From positions 434,001 to 498,000 of the forward strand of contig BCIG01000021.1 in NCBI GenBank assembly GCA_001599915.1: 64,000 nt of DNA. Direction: 5' to 3'. Positions 1-10,771 of the stretch are shown here, piece by piece (positions within the stretch are counted from its first letter, which is position 1; the number at the start of each line of letters is the position of its first letter). The notes beneath the pieces are model-generated. The model was given only the letters and a program-made list of their open reading frames with translations. It did no database searches and was not told the origin of the DNA. The stretch is from Symbiotaphrina buchneri. Lineage: Eukaryota; Ascomycota; Symbiotaphrinales; Symbiotaphrinaceae. The position numbers and the translations under genes are program-made.

Positions 1-202
1 TGCCACGGGCGTGAAGTCCACAAGCGCTTGTAGGCCGGTGCCGCCTATGACGGCGATGCGGACCGGGTCTGGGACGGGGGGGTCAGCGATTGCGATAGGG
101 GGTGGGGAGCTGGAAGATGGGAATGGGGGTGGCTTTGCTGCTGAGCAGAGGCTGCGGAGATAGCGGTGACGTACCCTTGTAGGTGTCTGCGACGTCGGCC
201 AT
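1..202 (-). CDS. S-methyl-5'-thioadenosine phosphorylase, 5' part (cut by the window edge)
   Basis: Only the N-terminus is in the window. The second exon reads VRIAVIGGTGLQAL followed by VDFTPVA, the phosphate-binding GGTGL start of the PNP/MTAP family. These enzymes split methylthioadenosine into adenine and 5-methylthioribose-1-phosphate in the methionine salvage pathway (cytosol and nucleus). The chosen start is the ATG at 202 (MADVADTYK). Exon 1 ends at about 175 before a GTACGT donor. The acceptor is uncertain because there are several CAG triplets; two of them keep the frame. The short Pro/Ser-rich stretch between MADV and the GGTG motif is inferred from the splice choice. The rest of the gene lies beyond position 1. 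The BUD22-like gene ends about 325 bp upstream on the same strand, so this gene has its own promoter. Confidence 0.8.
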
Positions 203-526
203 TTTCCACAGGCCGATTGGGACGAGCTTGAATGGTCGAGCTGGTGTAGTGGAAAATCTGGCGAATTGTGGGCGGATTGGGCGCATGCAATCGTTTCTCG
301 TACAAACATTTTTTGGCGGGGCTCGAGATGATGCTGATGCCCCACGTGGGAAAGCTAGCGCGGTTGCAAGTCAGCCTGCCCGGGAGTGGAGCGCATGGCG
401 CAATATTAGGCATATATATTGGCGCAGTGACAATTTGATTTGATCTTCGATCTACTCTTGTGACCTCGCAATGAATATATTATGATGGATGCCAGGGATA
501 TCTCCGATAAAGAATAGAAAATAAAG
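203..526 (-). promoter_or_regulatory. Intergenic, presumed promoter of the MTA phosphorylase gene
   Basis: The stretch lies between the end of the BUD22-like gene and the MTA phosphorylase start. An AT-rich TATATAT run sits near 412-419 on the template. No conserved coding sequence is visible. The promoter role is inferred from position only. Confidence 0.4.
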
Positions 527-1951
527 CTAGTCAAAAACAACCTTCTTCCCCTGAAACGTCAAGGCCTTCTTCTGCTCTTTCGCCTTTCTCGCCGCCTCCC
601 AAGATGGATGCCATGGCCCACTGAGAGCTTCTTGCTTCTTGCTCATCGGACGCTTGTTTCCATCATCTCTGCTACCAGCACTTGCTGGCCCAGGCCTTCT
701 CCCAGGCGGTCCATTAGCCATACCGCCATCTCCCCTGCGGCCTCTGTCCCGGTCACCGCCCGTAGCTCCTTTCCTAGGATCCCAGCCATTGTCCCGTTCA
801 TTCTTTTGCTCGTTCTTGAGATGATTGGCCCGCGAACCGTACTTCTTCTCCCACAACGCACGACGCGCCTGCTGCCCCATACGGTTCTTGCGGGGTTTGA
901 CTGCCGCCGGATCCTCCTCTTCGGGTGACTCAGAGCCAGACCAGTAGCCTGCCATGAGGGAGGGTAGGAATGTGGAGTCACCAGGTTTGGACGCTGCCTT
1001 AGCCTTGCTAACCTTCGGGGCCTTGGCAGGAGGCGGAGACGGCGATTGTGTTCCGGAGATGGAAGGAGATGGAGATGCCGTGGGTGGATGATCTGGCGCC
1101 TCAGCCTCATCGGAGGATTCATCCGACGATGCGGCTATTCTGTTCTCGAAGTGCGAATAATCCTCTTCCGAATCCTCATCGCCTGCAATGTCTTGTGGCC
1201 TACCATCCATGCCGGTATCAGACTCAATCCCCTCCCATGAAGCACTTTCTAAGCTGTCATCCTTCATGGTCGGTCGCTCCCCAGCATGAGGGTCCTCCTC
1301 ATCGCTGTCCTCCGATGCGGATTCCGAACCAGTGTCATTGCCATTGTCCACCTTCTCACGAACGTCGTCCGACTTTGGCTGTTTCGGGGGTCTCTTCGTA
1401 GTCTGATCTTCCAGTCCCAAGACGCTTCTGACGCTATTCATTGTATACTGCATGGCATCCTTTGCATGCTTAGAGTTATACAGTCGGGCCGTGACATTAG
1501 CCTTTGCCTGGTTGGAGTTGTCGGCATCCTTGATAGAAGCTGGCACAAGGTGATTAGGAAAGCCAGGAGCTGAGCTTATTGGCTTTGACTTTAGCAGCGA
1601 CTTGTAAACGTGTTTCTCGGCAGCAGCAGCCAGGCCAAGACCCTGTGCATCTGGTCAGCGCAGGCACCTTTGGACAAATCTATTTACAACCGGCAGTGAA
1701 CGAACCTTCAGTGCTTCAACCTCTGCCTCTATGCGCGCCACCTCCTTCGCATCGTCCTTTTCCTTGGCCACCTTTTCCCGTCGACCAAGCTTCTGTCTCT
1801 CGAACCCTTTTGCCGTCTTCAAGGCTCGAGTGAGCAGCTTCTTCCCATGCACGATTTTCTGCTCGACGAGCTTCTTTTGGAGCCCCACGTCGTCTTCTCC
1901 CGATGGCGCATCACCATTGTGTGAATAGCCCGGGCGCTTCCGCTTAGGCAT
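527..1951 (-). CDS. BUD22-like ribosome-biogenesis protein
   Basis: There are two exons, 1951-1706 and 1642-527, with a 63-nt intron (GTTCGT donor, CACAG acceptor). The start at 1951 gives MPKRKRPGYS, a basic nuclear-type N-terminus. It is followed by a charged helical region (LVEQKIVHGKKLLTRALK) and the junction EALK/GLGLAAAAEKHVYKSLLKSK. The middle is acidic and Ser/Glu-rich. The C-terminus HPSWEAARKAKEQKK ending GKKVVFD is the hallmark of the BUD22/SRFBP1 family (PF09073). Yeast Bud22 is a nucleolar factor needed for 18S rRNA maturation and 40S assembly. The gene is head-to-head with the membrane-protein gene starting at 2306. Family assignment is secure; function is by homology. Confidence 0.85.
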
Positions 1952-2305
1952 TTTGTGTAGTAGCCTCGAGGGACTCGGATACCATGAGCGGACGAAGATG
2001 AGGCCTGAGTTGGAGGTGCGGAAACAAAAATATTAAGGTGTGGCCCGAGCGTCCAGCTACGTACGGCGCGCTGGACAGGGAACTTTTTGTGGGGAAGCCG
2101 AAATTAGCGGACGAGCATCACCTCCGAGAAGATGACGAGCCACCAGGACAACAACATAGGAGCAAAATCCCAACTCGCCCATGATCATACTATCGGCATC
2201 ACATAATATATCTCCATAATCTACCTTACCATTTCGACCTTCCGGGCTCTGTATCTAACCTCGGCGCGGCGTTGATTACGTTGCACGGCATCGACGGCTA
2301 TCGAC
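1952..2305. promoter_or_regulatory. Divergent intergenic region (BUD22-like gene and membrane-protein gene)
   Basis: These 354 bp separate two genes read outward and must hold both promoters. An AT-rich patch occurs around 2200-2220. No further element is recognised. Confidence 0.45.
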
Positions 2306-3581
2306 ATGACTCCCTCTTCGCTTCCCGCCATCATCCTGCTGGCTCTGCTTCCAGTGACTGGCTTCTTCAGCACCATAAGCCTCCTAGAGCGCATGGGTGT
2401 TGGCGAAATGATTCGCTTCAAACTCAAAGGCGGCGAGAACCCACCCTTACTACCAGACACGCCAGCCCTGGTCAAAACGACATATGTCGGCATTGCCGGG
2501 CTGGATCGCCTTTTGACCACCTTCGGCGTCGTCTTCTGGCCAGCTGTCTCAGGGAATGCTCCCGAATTGAGCCTCTTTGCTTTTCAGTTTGCGGGCCAGA
2601 TAATACCGGCGTATACGGTTCTGATGCTGGAAGGGCTGAGGACTGGAAACAGATGGCGGATGGTGTCCATGTAGGTTCTTTCCATGGGGCAATCCAGTCA
2701 TGTTCAGGGGCTTACCTACCGACAGTACGGTGATCTGGGGCATCCTCATTCAGACCATCTCTTTCGCTGTCACAACGCCCCTTTTCTGCCTGTTGCATCT
2801 ATTCACCTCTCCTACGTCGCTATCGCCAAGCAACCCGTTGCCCAATCACCCGTCAGCGGCTCTCCTGGCAGACTGCCCATCCATTCTTGCCGTTCCAATT
2901 TCACTAGCTCTCGGCTACATCGTTCCCAGTATCCTCGGCGCTCTTCCCAGCCCAGGTGTCACGACCTACTACACGCACCAGACGCTGATGGCGGTCTGGC
3001 AAATCTTTCCTGTCATTGTGGCGGTGACCCACTTGCTACTCAGTGCCCTCGCCTCTATCTTTCCCAGCGCAAAGGGAACTTACGCTTCTTCGCATGAGCG
3101 CAACCGCTCTGTCCTCCGCGCCTTACGCATCGCCTACGGCTTTGCACTCGCCCTCTCGGTGACAACCCACATCGCTTCCCTCACCCTCAGCGTCGCACCG
3201 CTCCTCCTCCCATCACTGTTTGCATCGAATTTTGTCCAATCTTCTCATCCTGCGCAAGTCTTCTTGCCGCCTTCGCCCTTTGCACCTACTCAAGCTCACT
3301 CGATCGCCGAGGGCTTCCATGCGCTATTGCAATTCGACGAATTAAACGGAACGCTTGCGGCCAGTATATGGGCGCTGGTGCTTGTAAGGAATGCGAAGAT
3401 GCTCAGGGGTGAGGGCCTCGGCTATAAAGATTGGGCGACCCTGATCCCAGGTGTGGTCCTGGGGAGTCTGTTGATGGGACCGGGTAGTGTGGCATTGGCG
3501 TTGGTCTGGTGGAGGGATGAGATGATATTGGGAGAGACCGATGCGCCCCATGTCTTTGTGCAAGAGAAGAAGTCGCTCTGA
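2306..3581 (+). CDS. Polytopic membrane protein, uncharacterised fungal family
   Basis: Exons are 2306-2670 and 2726-3581, with a 55-nt intron (GTAGGT donor, GACAG acceptor); the join restores ITVIWGILIQ and gives 406 aa. Hydrophobic segments recur through the whole protein: near the N-terminus (LPAIILLALLPVTGFFSTI), then SLFAFQFAGQIIPAYTVLML, VIWGILIQTISFAVTTPLF, ILAVPISLALGYIVPSILG, FPVIVAVTHLLLSALASIF, and two more near the end. About seven or eight membrane spans are likely. I recall similar integral membrane proteins in fungal terpenoid and indole-diterpene clusters (PaxA-like), but no prenyltransferase, P450 or cyclase partner lies nearby, so I do not assign an activity. It is divergent from the BUD22-like gene and convergent with the cyclase gene. 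Confidence 0.75.
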
Positions 3582-4015
3582 ACTTGTACGGAATGTAAAT
3601 CTGGGGTCTATATGACTACTGTATAATTTGGAATCTGCGGGAGACATATACGAGACTGCGTCGCTAATCTCAGCAGGGGAGCGCCTATTGCATTTACTGC
3701 ATCTTCGTCTGGATTTGGCTGTATAGACTTATTTACGACTGATCTCTAAGATCAGGGGTATGTATTCATAGCTGAGGTCGCTCGATTTAGACTGATCCAC
3801 CCAGTTTGACCTGCTAAAACCGATGAGCGACGCGTATCTATGTACAGAAATTGATCTAGTCAAGGTTCTAGTCAACCCAAGCTAGGCCTAAGAACGAGCC
3901 GTTCGAAGGCCGAATAAGCACTCTATCAGGGCCTGGACAATTCCATACGCAGAATCTTGAATATATATACAGACACTTACATAGGCAACTGTCCAGCTCT
4001 ATATGTGATATAGAC
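3582..4015. other. Convergent intergenic region, nothing recognised
   Basis: This is the 3' flank of two convergent genes. It is mildly AT-rich with an ATATATATA run near 3960-3969. There are no coding signals. Both polyadenylation sites presumably lie here. Confidence 0.5.
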
Positions 4016-5537
4016 CTAGAAGATTGCTGTGCCATTCACGTGCGAGCCTATACCCCCCCCCCCCCCCCCCCCCCCCCCGACATTCGCAGGGGCGCTCGTA
4101 ACGAAGAAGAACCACCGGTTCAGCTTGCGGCATTTGGCCGCCAGGGGCTCGAGGTCGAGTAGTTCGCCTAGAGGCATGCCCCACAGGGAGAGAATGTATT
4201 CGTGCAGATGGTATGCTAGAAGGATGCGAGTCAGTCCTGTCACCGGAGGATTGGGAAGGAAGATTGAAAGGAGGGGGGGTTAAAAGGGGCCCCGGTGCGT
4301 ACATTCTCTAGTCGGAAAGCATTCGAGACCGGGTGCGTCGCCAGCTACGGTGGAGAAATAGCAGTCGTGCAACCAATCCAGCATCTATCACCGGGGAACA
4401 TTCATTAGCACCAACGCACTCATCAAACGTCTCCTCCGCACGCAGCATATCAGAAACAAAAGTAACGTACCTTCTCCTCCTGCCTCACCCCCACCCAATT
4501 CTGCTCCTCCATCTTACGCGCGCCGGCATTCTTCCACGCCTCCTCGCCCAGCTCTCGATACCGCTCCACCAGGCCGCTGCGGATAAACAGCATATCCCCG
4601 ACCCTCACGTCGCCGCCCTGCGCCTCGGGCCGGATGTCGATCCCCTGATCGCGGCCACATGCGTACAGCTCGTCCCAGCTGATCGAGTGGCTCGTATACG
4701 GGTCGTACTCGATCCCTGCTTTCTTGGCGTATGCACGGTAGTCAAGCAACAGACCGCGCCCGGCGATGCGCCGCGTGGCCCAGTGGTGCATGCTCCCGCG
4801 CAGGTTGGCGGATGGGCCGAGGACGTCGCGGTGGGTTATCTAAGGAGGGGGTTAGTGCTGTGGCTAGGGGAAGGGTGCAGAAGAGCTCGGGAGGAGGGGA
4901 TATACGCCGTTGTAGAAGGTTTTGCTGGGCATGTGTGCGAACTGCGAGCGTGGGTCAGCTTTTGCCCTGAGAGGTTCTCAGCTAGGTGGCGGGGAGGATG
5001 TACATGTCTGAACCCGTCCCACTGCGTCGAACTCTGGGTGTTCAGCGTCCAGATGTCGTCAAACGCAGTGCCGTCCTCGTCGAGCTTCAGGATCTTATGT
5101 TCGAACGGTATGCGCTCGAAGCAAGGGTATTTCGGCACGTTCAGCGGGAGGCTGGCCACCCGTTAGGATCCGCCTTGAAGCTTCATTTTCAGAGAACCTG
5201 GCTTACTCCAGGCATACCATCTCCCCAGTCTTGATTTCTCTGGACGCAGCCAGTATCCTGGCGGGTGTCTGAAGGTTCAGGCGGCCGAACTAGAAGCGCA
5301 GGAGATCGTCAGCTATTAGGCGCTGGCGACGGGTTTATATAGGGGAAATACATTGTCATCCTTGCCCCAGACCCAAGCTGCGCCCTCGGGAGCGTCTGGT
5401 AGATTTGGGAGCTCTTTGCGCGTCGGGAGACTGGTGCAATTGGGATCCCATGGCAGAGTCGACGGGGCTTGCGCCTTGCTTCCTAGCACGGCTTCTGTTA
5501 TCTGCCCAAGACGTTCCATTGTTGAGCTTCTGTACAA
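4016..5537 (-). CDS. Cyclase-family protein (kynurenine formamidase-like fold, PF04199)
   Basis: I assemble seven exons: 5537-5352, 5289-5207, 5151-5004, 4941-4906, 4839-4471, 4384-4303 and 4215-4016. Together they are 1104 nt in frame, 367 aa. The splice points restore family segments: FGRLNLQTPARILAASREIK, LPLNVPKYPCFERIPFEHK, NTQSSTQWDGFRH, FAHMPSKTFYNG, GRGLLLDYRAYAKKAG, VGDMLFIRSG, and a C-terminal NRWFFFVTSAPANV...GSHVNGTAIF. The QWDGFRH block corresponds to the metal-site region of the cyclase superfamily. Fungal members of this length are common, but their substrates are mostly unknown; they are cytosolic hydrolase-like proteins. The striking oddity is a 26-nt poly-G run on the coding strand (4053-4078) that encodes about nine glycines just before the conserved GSHVNG end. 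The start at 5537 is the first ATG in frame. Confidence 0.85.
4053..4078. repeat. 26-nt C/G homopolymer inside the last exon of the cyclase gene
   Basis: There are twenty-six consecutive C on the plus strand (G on the coding strand). In frame it encodes a polyglycine stretch. Length changes not divisible by three would alter the last residues. Such tracts are also frequent assembly errors. Confidence 0.95.
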
Positions 5538-6004
5538 TTGACTAGATCTATATGAGATACGACGTTATGAGGGAAGCCTCCTTTTCGGTGAGGACATCGA
5601 CTGCGGGGAAGGGCCCCTGGCGCAATGTGGATTAATCCCGGCCATAACATGTCCCGAGTATGTGGGGCCGCAATGATGGAGCCGGCGGGGAAGCCAGGAA
5701 TGGTTCCGTCAGGGGTAATTGCTTGGGGATTTTGCGGAGTATTACCTTATCACTCAAGGTGGGTAAGCTTACCTTTAGCCTTATCAGTTAAGCAGCCTAC
5801 AGGTAATTTTTGATGGCTTCAGCCTAATGCCGAGCACCGCTATGCTAAAAGCCGACGATGTAACAGATCGAAAGACAGACGACAAAGGCGACATCGCAGA
5901 GGAAATCCATACATCTTTATTAAGGACAAGAGAAGATCTTGATCGTTCACTATTTGGTCCTAGGTCCTGCACTTCCGATACAGTCGCTTCGATCGCAATG
6001 TGGA
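5538..6004. other. Upstream region of the cyclase gene, no convincing gene
   Basis: The stretch includes a GGTAAGCTTACC palindrome near 5763. A short open frame from 5827 has no recognisable features; it may be the decayed N-terminal region of the bZIP pseudogene that follows. Confidence 0.4.
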
Positions 6005-7565
6005 GATGGTGGCAGGGAAGAAGCGTCCTCGTGGCCGACCATTGAAAGACCACTAAGGCGATAGAGAAGCCGAGGCAGGTCGTTCATCCTCGGCACATTA
6101 CAGAATCATCTCTAAGTCTTGCGACAGCTTCGAAGAAAGAAAGCCAGGCAGGCTCAGCAGCCCTTTAAGTAACGGAAAGATGCCTTGCTTGCTTCTGCAG
6201 AGCGGCAAGCTTCTGCCTTGCAAGATATCATCAATGATATGAGTAATGCATTTGCTGAATTCAGTGATACGCTATTATGCTCTCGGGCTGTGGTACAGGA
6301 GCCTAGTTTAGTGGAAGGGCTTGAGAAGACTATGAAACGGTTTGTAGTATTGTCGCAGAAAGCTGTCCATGTCCAGTCTGCAGAGGGAGAGGTGGCGAAG
6401 TGGCGAAAGAGGAAACAAAGAATGCTCAAAAAACAATTGCAGCAGATGATCTAAAGTCATGCGCTGCGACGTCAATACATCCTAGCACCCAGACAGTACC
6501 CGGCTTACAAGCTCAAAAGTCTCTTCCTGTCGCCGAGTGTGCCAGATCCGCGAAGAAGTATTCAAGCAAGCTAATGGAGTTCTGGTCTCCTGAAGAAAGT
6601 GCTGTATCAGAGACACGCGTTCCTGATGCAGCCACCTTCAGTCCACGCCTTAACTACGGCATCTGGGCCATGCCAATTAGCAGGCCGAAATCAACGGATC
6701 CTTTCAATACGGTGGAGCTCATTAAAGCCGGTCGGGACTCCTTCGCCGCGCGGCTCTATTGGAATACCTTCGTGGTGGGCTATCGTTCTCTGCGTGGGGA
6801 CCAAGGCTATTCCACGGATGTATGTAGCCAGTCAGATGTTTAAATTCAAGTCCAACCATACAGGCTGGGAAGATACCATGTATACGATTGGATACTATGT
6901 CAACCAGATGCTGCTGGGCATGGCTGATATCGCTTACAAGAATATTGAGGTTTGTGCTCACATATGCTGCTTTGATTATTGAATTGTACAGATGGCACTG
7001 ACCAGACTCCAGGACACTCTACACCCAAGACTACGCCGCTCTGAATCGGCAAGAGCAGAGATTAGGTTACAGCTTGACCATCTAGGTCAGCACGAGGGAG
7101 ATTACCTAGATGCTAGATCTGTCGAGCTCTATGTGAAAGACAAATGGGGCCTTGAACTTGAGTCTGGTATTGCCAAAGTGCGACCACCATGCAAATCAAA
7201 CAAATCTACGGATAGCAGCTGGATCTGGCGAAGAGAAGAGGGCATTTGGACTAAGGTTCCAGGCGTTCCCGACGCAAAACAGGAAACAATCAATCCAGTA
7301 TGGCTGCTCAGTGAACCACGAGACGGAAGCCTAAATCCTGCCGCGTCATCAGAATCGCGCGTGCATGCTTCTTCATGGTCATCGTACTCCAAGACTTTGG
7401 ATCCCATCGATATTAATTAAGCCTTTAATCAATCGGCTGAGCTTTCAAGGATTGGCATTTATGGATGGTCCTAGATTTCAAAAGACCATTGTCGACACCG
7501 AAATCAAGAACTTCTTAGCGAGCTCCGACTACCAATTGGATGGAACTCCTACGTTCTGGGTCTAA
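6005..7565 (+). pseudogene. Decayed bZIP transcription-factor gene
   Basis: An AT-hook-like GKKRPRGRPLKDH (near 6012-6052) ends at a stop. In another frame, RQLRRKKARQAQQPFK, a stop, then RKDALLASAERQASALQ and DIINDMSNAFAEFSDTLL (about 6120-6275) match the basic region and zipper of fungal bZIP factors. EPSLVEGLEKTMKRFVVLS continues this. The C-terminal half is spread over further frames: SFAARLYWNTFVVGYRSL (about 6735-6790), then VASQMFKFKSNH and YYVNQMLLGMADIAYKN. After a plausible intron (about 6951-6991) comes MALTRLQDTLHPRLRRSES and an HEGDYLDARSVELYVKDKW block. At least one stop and two frame changes separate these parts, so a functional product is unlikely unless the assembly is wrong. 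The family was DNA-binding regulators of the nucleus. Confidence 0.7.
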
Positions 7566-7939
7566 GCCACCTGTTAATGGATGGGACATCTTGATACGTT
7601 TTCGGCGTCATTAAGAGGGAAAAGCTTACGAGTGTCTTAGTATTGGAATAGCCGAAACTCTGAGTAGGGGAATCATGGCGTCTAAAGGGTTTGGGAAATC
7701 CTTGATGTGATATACGGCCATGATCTCGGATGTTCGAAAATGATTAAGTTTGATGAGCTTTTCTTCTTCGCGTTCATTATCTTGGAAATATGTTACCATC
7801 CATCTCAATCTTCCCGTATGGTTCATATCCGGCTCTTTCTGAGAGCCTAGGACCGTTTCTAGATTGTTTCTTCCTATTCGCTTCCTTCAGATGTTGAGTA
7901 GCCCACCTTCAGAATTGGCTGTCAGGACTACCCAGCACG
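7566..7939. other. Intergenic, nothing recognised
   Basis: The stretch lies between the bZIP pseudogene and a small Cys-rich gene. Only short random frames are present. Confidence 0.45.
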
Positions 7940-8345
7940 TCAGCCAAAAAGCGCTCGCTCTTCTACAAATCTTCGCACCAACTCACAGTCCACGTAGCTC
8001 TCTATCTCCAATATGACCAGCTGCATCTCCAGCTCGTCCCCCAATTCCTTCTTCACCCTCTCGACGTCCTCATCCTTTAGAATCCCATTCCACTTCCCTT
8101 CCACCTCTGTTTCCATACCATCCGACCCCTCAAAGTCCACAAAGTCGGCCAGATGCGCACATGCGGAGCACTCCACGCCTGCCCAGGTGTCGTCGACGAC
8201 TTCTAGCCGTGGACAATACTTCGCTGTCGGTTTCAGCGGTGATTTTGCGGAGGAGGAGCTGGTGAGAGGTGTGGCCGCCGCACGGGAAGGAGCGGCTGCA
8301 TGTGTGCCCGCAGAGGGAGAAGGTGACGTTGATATTGAGGCACAT
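7940..8345 (-). pseudogene. Small Cys-rich hypothetical gene, apparently frameshifted
   Basis: From the ATG at 8345 the frame reads MCLNINVTFSLCGHTCSRSF, a start common in small fungal Cys/His proteins of unknown role. About 25 codons on, a different frame carries the natural continuation KYCPRLEVVDDTWAGVECSA, then CAHLADFVDF and an acidic helical tail ending RRFVEERALFG. No intron-like GT...AG sequence bridges the two, so there is probably one frame disruption or a sequencing error. A longer upstream ATG at 8486 exists but adds a low-complexity Ser-rich leader. The paired cysteines suggest a small zinc-binding protein. The function is unknown. Confidence 0.4.
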
Positions 8346-8933
8346 GGTCGCTCGAGGATGGTGCTTTCGAGAAGAAAGTGGTGAGATTGAAGATAGCTCG
8401 AGGGTGTGGCTACTGGAAAGCAGAGGGTTGGGAGTCTTGATGCCTGAATTGTGGGAATTCATGGCTGCGGGGCTTGAGGTGTTCATATAGACAGATGTTG
8501 CATGGTGGAGTTTGCTTGGTCAATTCACTATTCACGATATCGAGCATGTAAATGACGTATTTTGCTTTTGGGTGGAGAGAAGCAAGTGAACAGAAAGTGA
8601 TAGGCCCAGCATCATATTGTGCATGCTGGCCTGGTTGGAAACTGGGATGAATAGTGCACAAACAGTGGTGGGTTTTATGACTGTTGAATGATATCGTGGT
8701 GGTCAACGGAGATCAATAATCAATACTGTAGCCACATGGTGTGCAGTCCATGGGATCTTTTAAACAATGCCTTTTTTTGTCTTAATCATTTTCTTGTGGA
8801 GATAAATATAATAGTGCCAATGACAGTGTCTGTCATAGATTTCAATAGTCTACCCGAGGCGGGTTTAAGGTTTATTGTCTGAAGGCAATTGTTGACCTCC
8901 CATTGTTCTGATTGAGAGAATAGCGTACTACTT
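8346..8933. other. Intergenic, nothing recognised
   Basis: This is the upstream flank of the small Cys-rich gene and the 3' flank of the E1 alpha gene. It is AT-rich around 8760-8880. No RNA gene or coding block is seen. Confidence 0.45.
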
Positions 8934-10561
8934 TTACAAGCTATTCTTTCCTCCCTCGTATTCCTCGACATCATATTCCTCGGGGTATCTCTCGAGCATA
9001 CTCTTAAGCTGCTCCTTCTGATCTTCTAGCTCCTCGGTCGTTTCTTTATAAACGTCCTCGAACATATCTTTGAGGGGACTCTTCTTTTCCTTCTCAGCTT
9101 TCTTGAATGCCTCCAATATCTCTCTTCTTAACCTTGTCCGCGCTTCCCTCTCTTTGTCTTCATTCCATACGCCCTTGGCCTCAAGCCACTTCCGCAAACG
9201 GGTAATGGGATTGTCTCGTCGCTTCCAATCCTCCACCTCCACCCTTGCTCGATACGCGAAGCTGTCGTCACTCGTGCTGTGGTGACTGACACGGTAACTC
9301 ATCGCTTCTACCAGTACCGGCTTGCCGCCATCCTGCAGAGCGAGTTTCCTTGCTTCAGACATGACAGCCTTGACAGCGAAGATGTCATTACCATCAACTC
9401 GTATGGTGTCAATGCCATAGCCGATGCCTCGACTAGCAATGCCGTCTCCACGGTACTGCTCAAGGGTGGGCGTGCTGATGGCGTAGCCGTTATTGCGGCA
9501 AACGAAGACCACAGGGCAGCCCCTTGTAGCGGCAATATTGAGTGCTGCGTGGAAGTCGCCCTCGCTGGCTGCACCTTCTCCGAAATAGCAGGCTACTATG
9601 CGTGGTGCTACATTGGGGTTTTGTAGCGCTTGTAGCTTGAGTGCATACGCAGCCCCCGATGCTTGGGGTATCTGTGTCGCCAGAGGCGAGGATATTGTGA
9701 ACTGTCTGCCTGTTAGATCCAAAGTATTGCCAAAGGGATGATCGATTCGGACGAAATTGACGTGGCGAGGTTTCATAAAAGGTTATCCATACAATATTAT
9801 GCTTGCTGCTCCCGTAATGCACGGGCATATTCCTCCCTTTGCCAGGGTCATTCTTGTTGGCAAAGAGCTGAGACATATAGTCCTCAAAGCTGAAACCTCT
9901 ATAACGAAATACTCCGGTCTCGCGATACTGCGCAAAGATCACATCGTCCGGTTGTAAGGCAGCGGCGGACCCGACAGCTATGCCTTCTTCACCTGCGGAG
10001 ACCTAGAACTGGGATAAGAGAAAAGTTTCCACAAGGATCTGGCCGATCAATCGTACCATATAGAAACTAAGACGGCCTTGCCGTTGCGACTCGAACATGA
10101 TCATATCCATTATGCTCACTGACGGCCCCAATATCAGCAAACGGGATCGACATTGCCCAATGTGTAGCGGCTTCTCCTACCAGACAACATATCAAGATAC
10201 CACTTGAGAGCTTCTTCGTCGCTAACATCTTTAGGCGCATGCTCTTCATCAATAACCTTGCCATCAGAATCCATAATGCGGTATGTTGGAATGGCAGGCC
10301 TGGTTGACGGTCGTTCAAACGCCATATCAGTTGTAAATTTGGAATTGACCGCGCCAGGAAAATGTACACTGAAACAAGTCAGTTGGGTCTCTGAAGCTTG
10401 CATTTCCACCTATATGGCGCTCACCCATCTGACCCGGGGCGCTGCGAGACCGAGCTCCATCGCCGAGGGATCCATATTGCAGGGCGGCATTGGCTCAAAG
10501 GGACGCGCCGCCTAAGGAAACTCTCTGCACAAGCCAGGCCAGCTCGAGGCCTCGAAGCCAT
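8934..10561 (-). CDS. 2-oxoisovalerate dehydrogenase E1 alpha subunit (mitochondrial, BCKDHA-type)
   Basis: Five exons close in frame: 10561-10425, 10368-10181, 10118-10057, 10002-9793 and 9701-8934 (454 aa). The N-terminus [19 protein letters not shown] is Arg-rich and amphipathic, a matrix-targeting presequence. An upstream in-frame ATG at 10606 would add 15 residues. Diagnostic parts are [35 protein letters not shown], the thiamine-diphosphate motif [15 protein letters not shown]...CRNNGYAIS, and the regulatory loop [14 protein letters not shown] that carries the kinase-regulated serines in the mammalian enzyme. With E1 beta it decarboxylates the 2-oxo acids of Val, Leu and Ile. The C-terminus is a charged helix ([20 protein letters not shown]). 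It is divergent from COQ5. Confidence 0.93.
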
Positions 10562-10771
10562 GACACTATTGTCCAGACATGAAGTCAGATTGATCCGGAG
10601 AAACATGCAGCAAGGGGAACGGCGGGGCAACGCCTATGTCCTGAGTCCGGGGTACGGGGCGGAAATACTATGAACCGAGCCGGTGATAACCGCTCACCGG
10701 CGCTGGTTAGTGCTCGAGCTTATTTTCTCTGCAACATCGGACCGCAGAGGAAGCATTGTTCCGTCGCAGCA
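10562..10771. promoter_or_regulatory. Short shared promoter between the E1 alpha and COQ5 genes
   Basis: Only 210 bp separate the two ATGs (166 bp if the upstream E1 alpha start at 10606 is used), read in opposite directions. Both products are mitochondrial. A bidirectional promoter is inferred from spacing. No specific factor site is claimed. Confidence 0.55.

Noticed and set aside
643-1401. Long open frames on both strands over the BUD22-like gene
   Set aside because: They are out of frame with the BUD22 motifs and their composition (Arg/Pro or Cys/Leu runs) fits shadows of a real gene.
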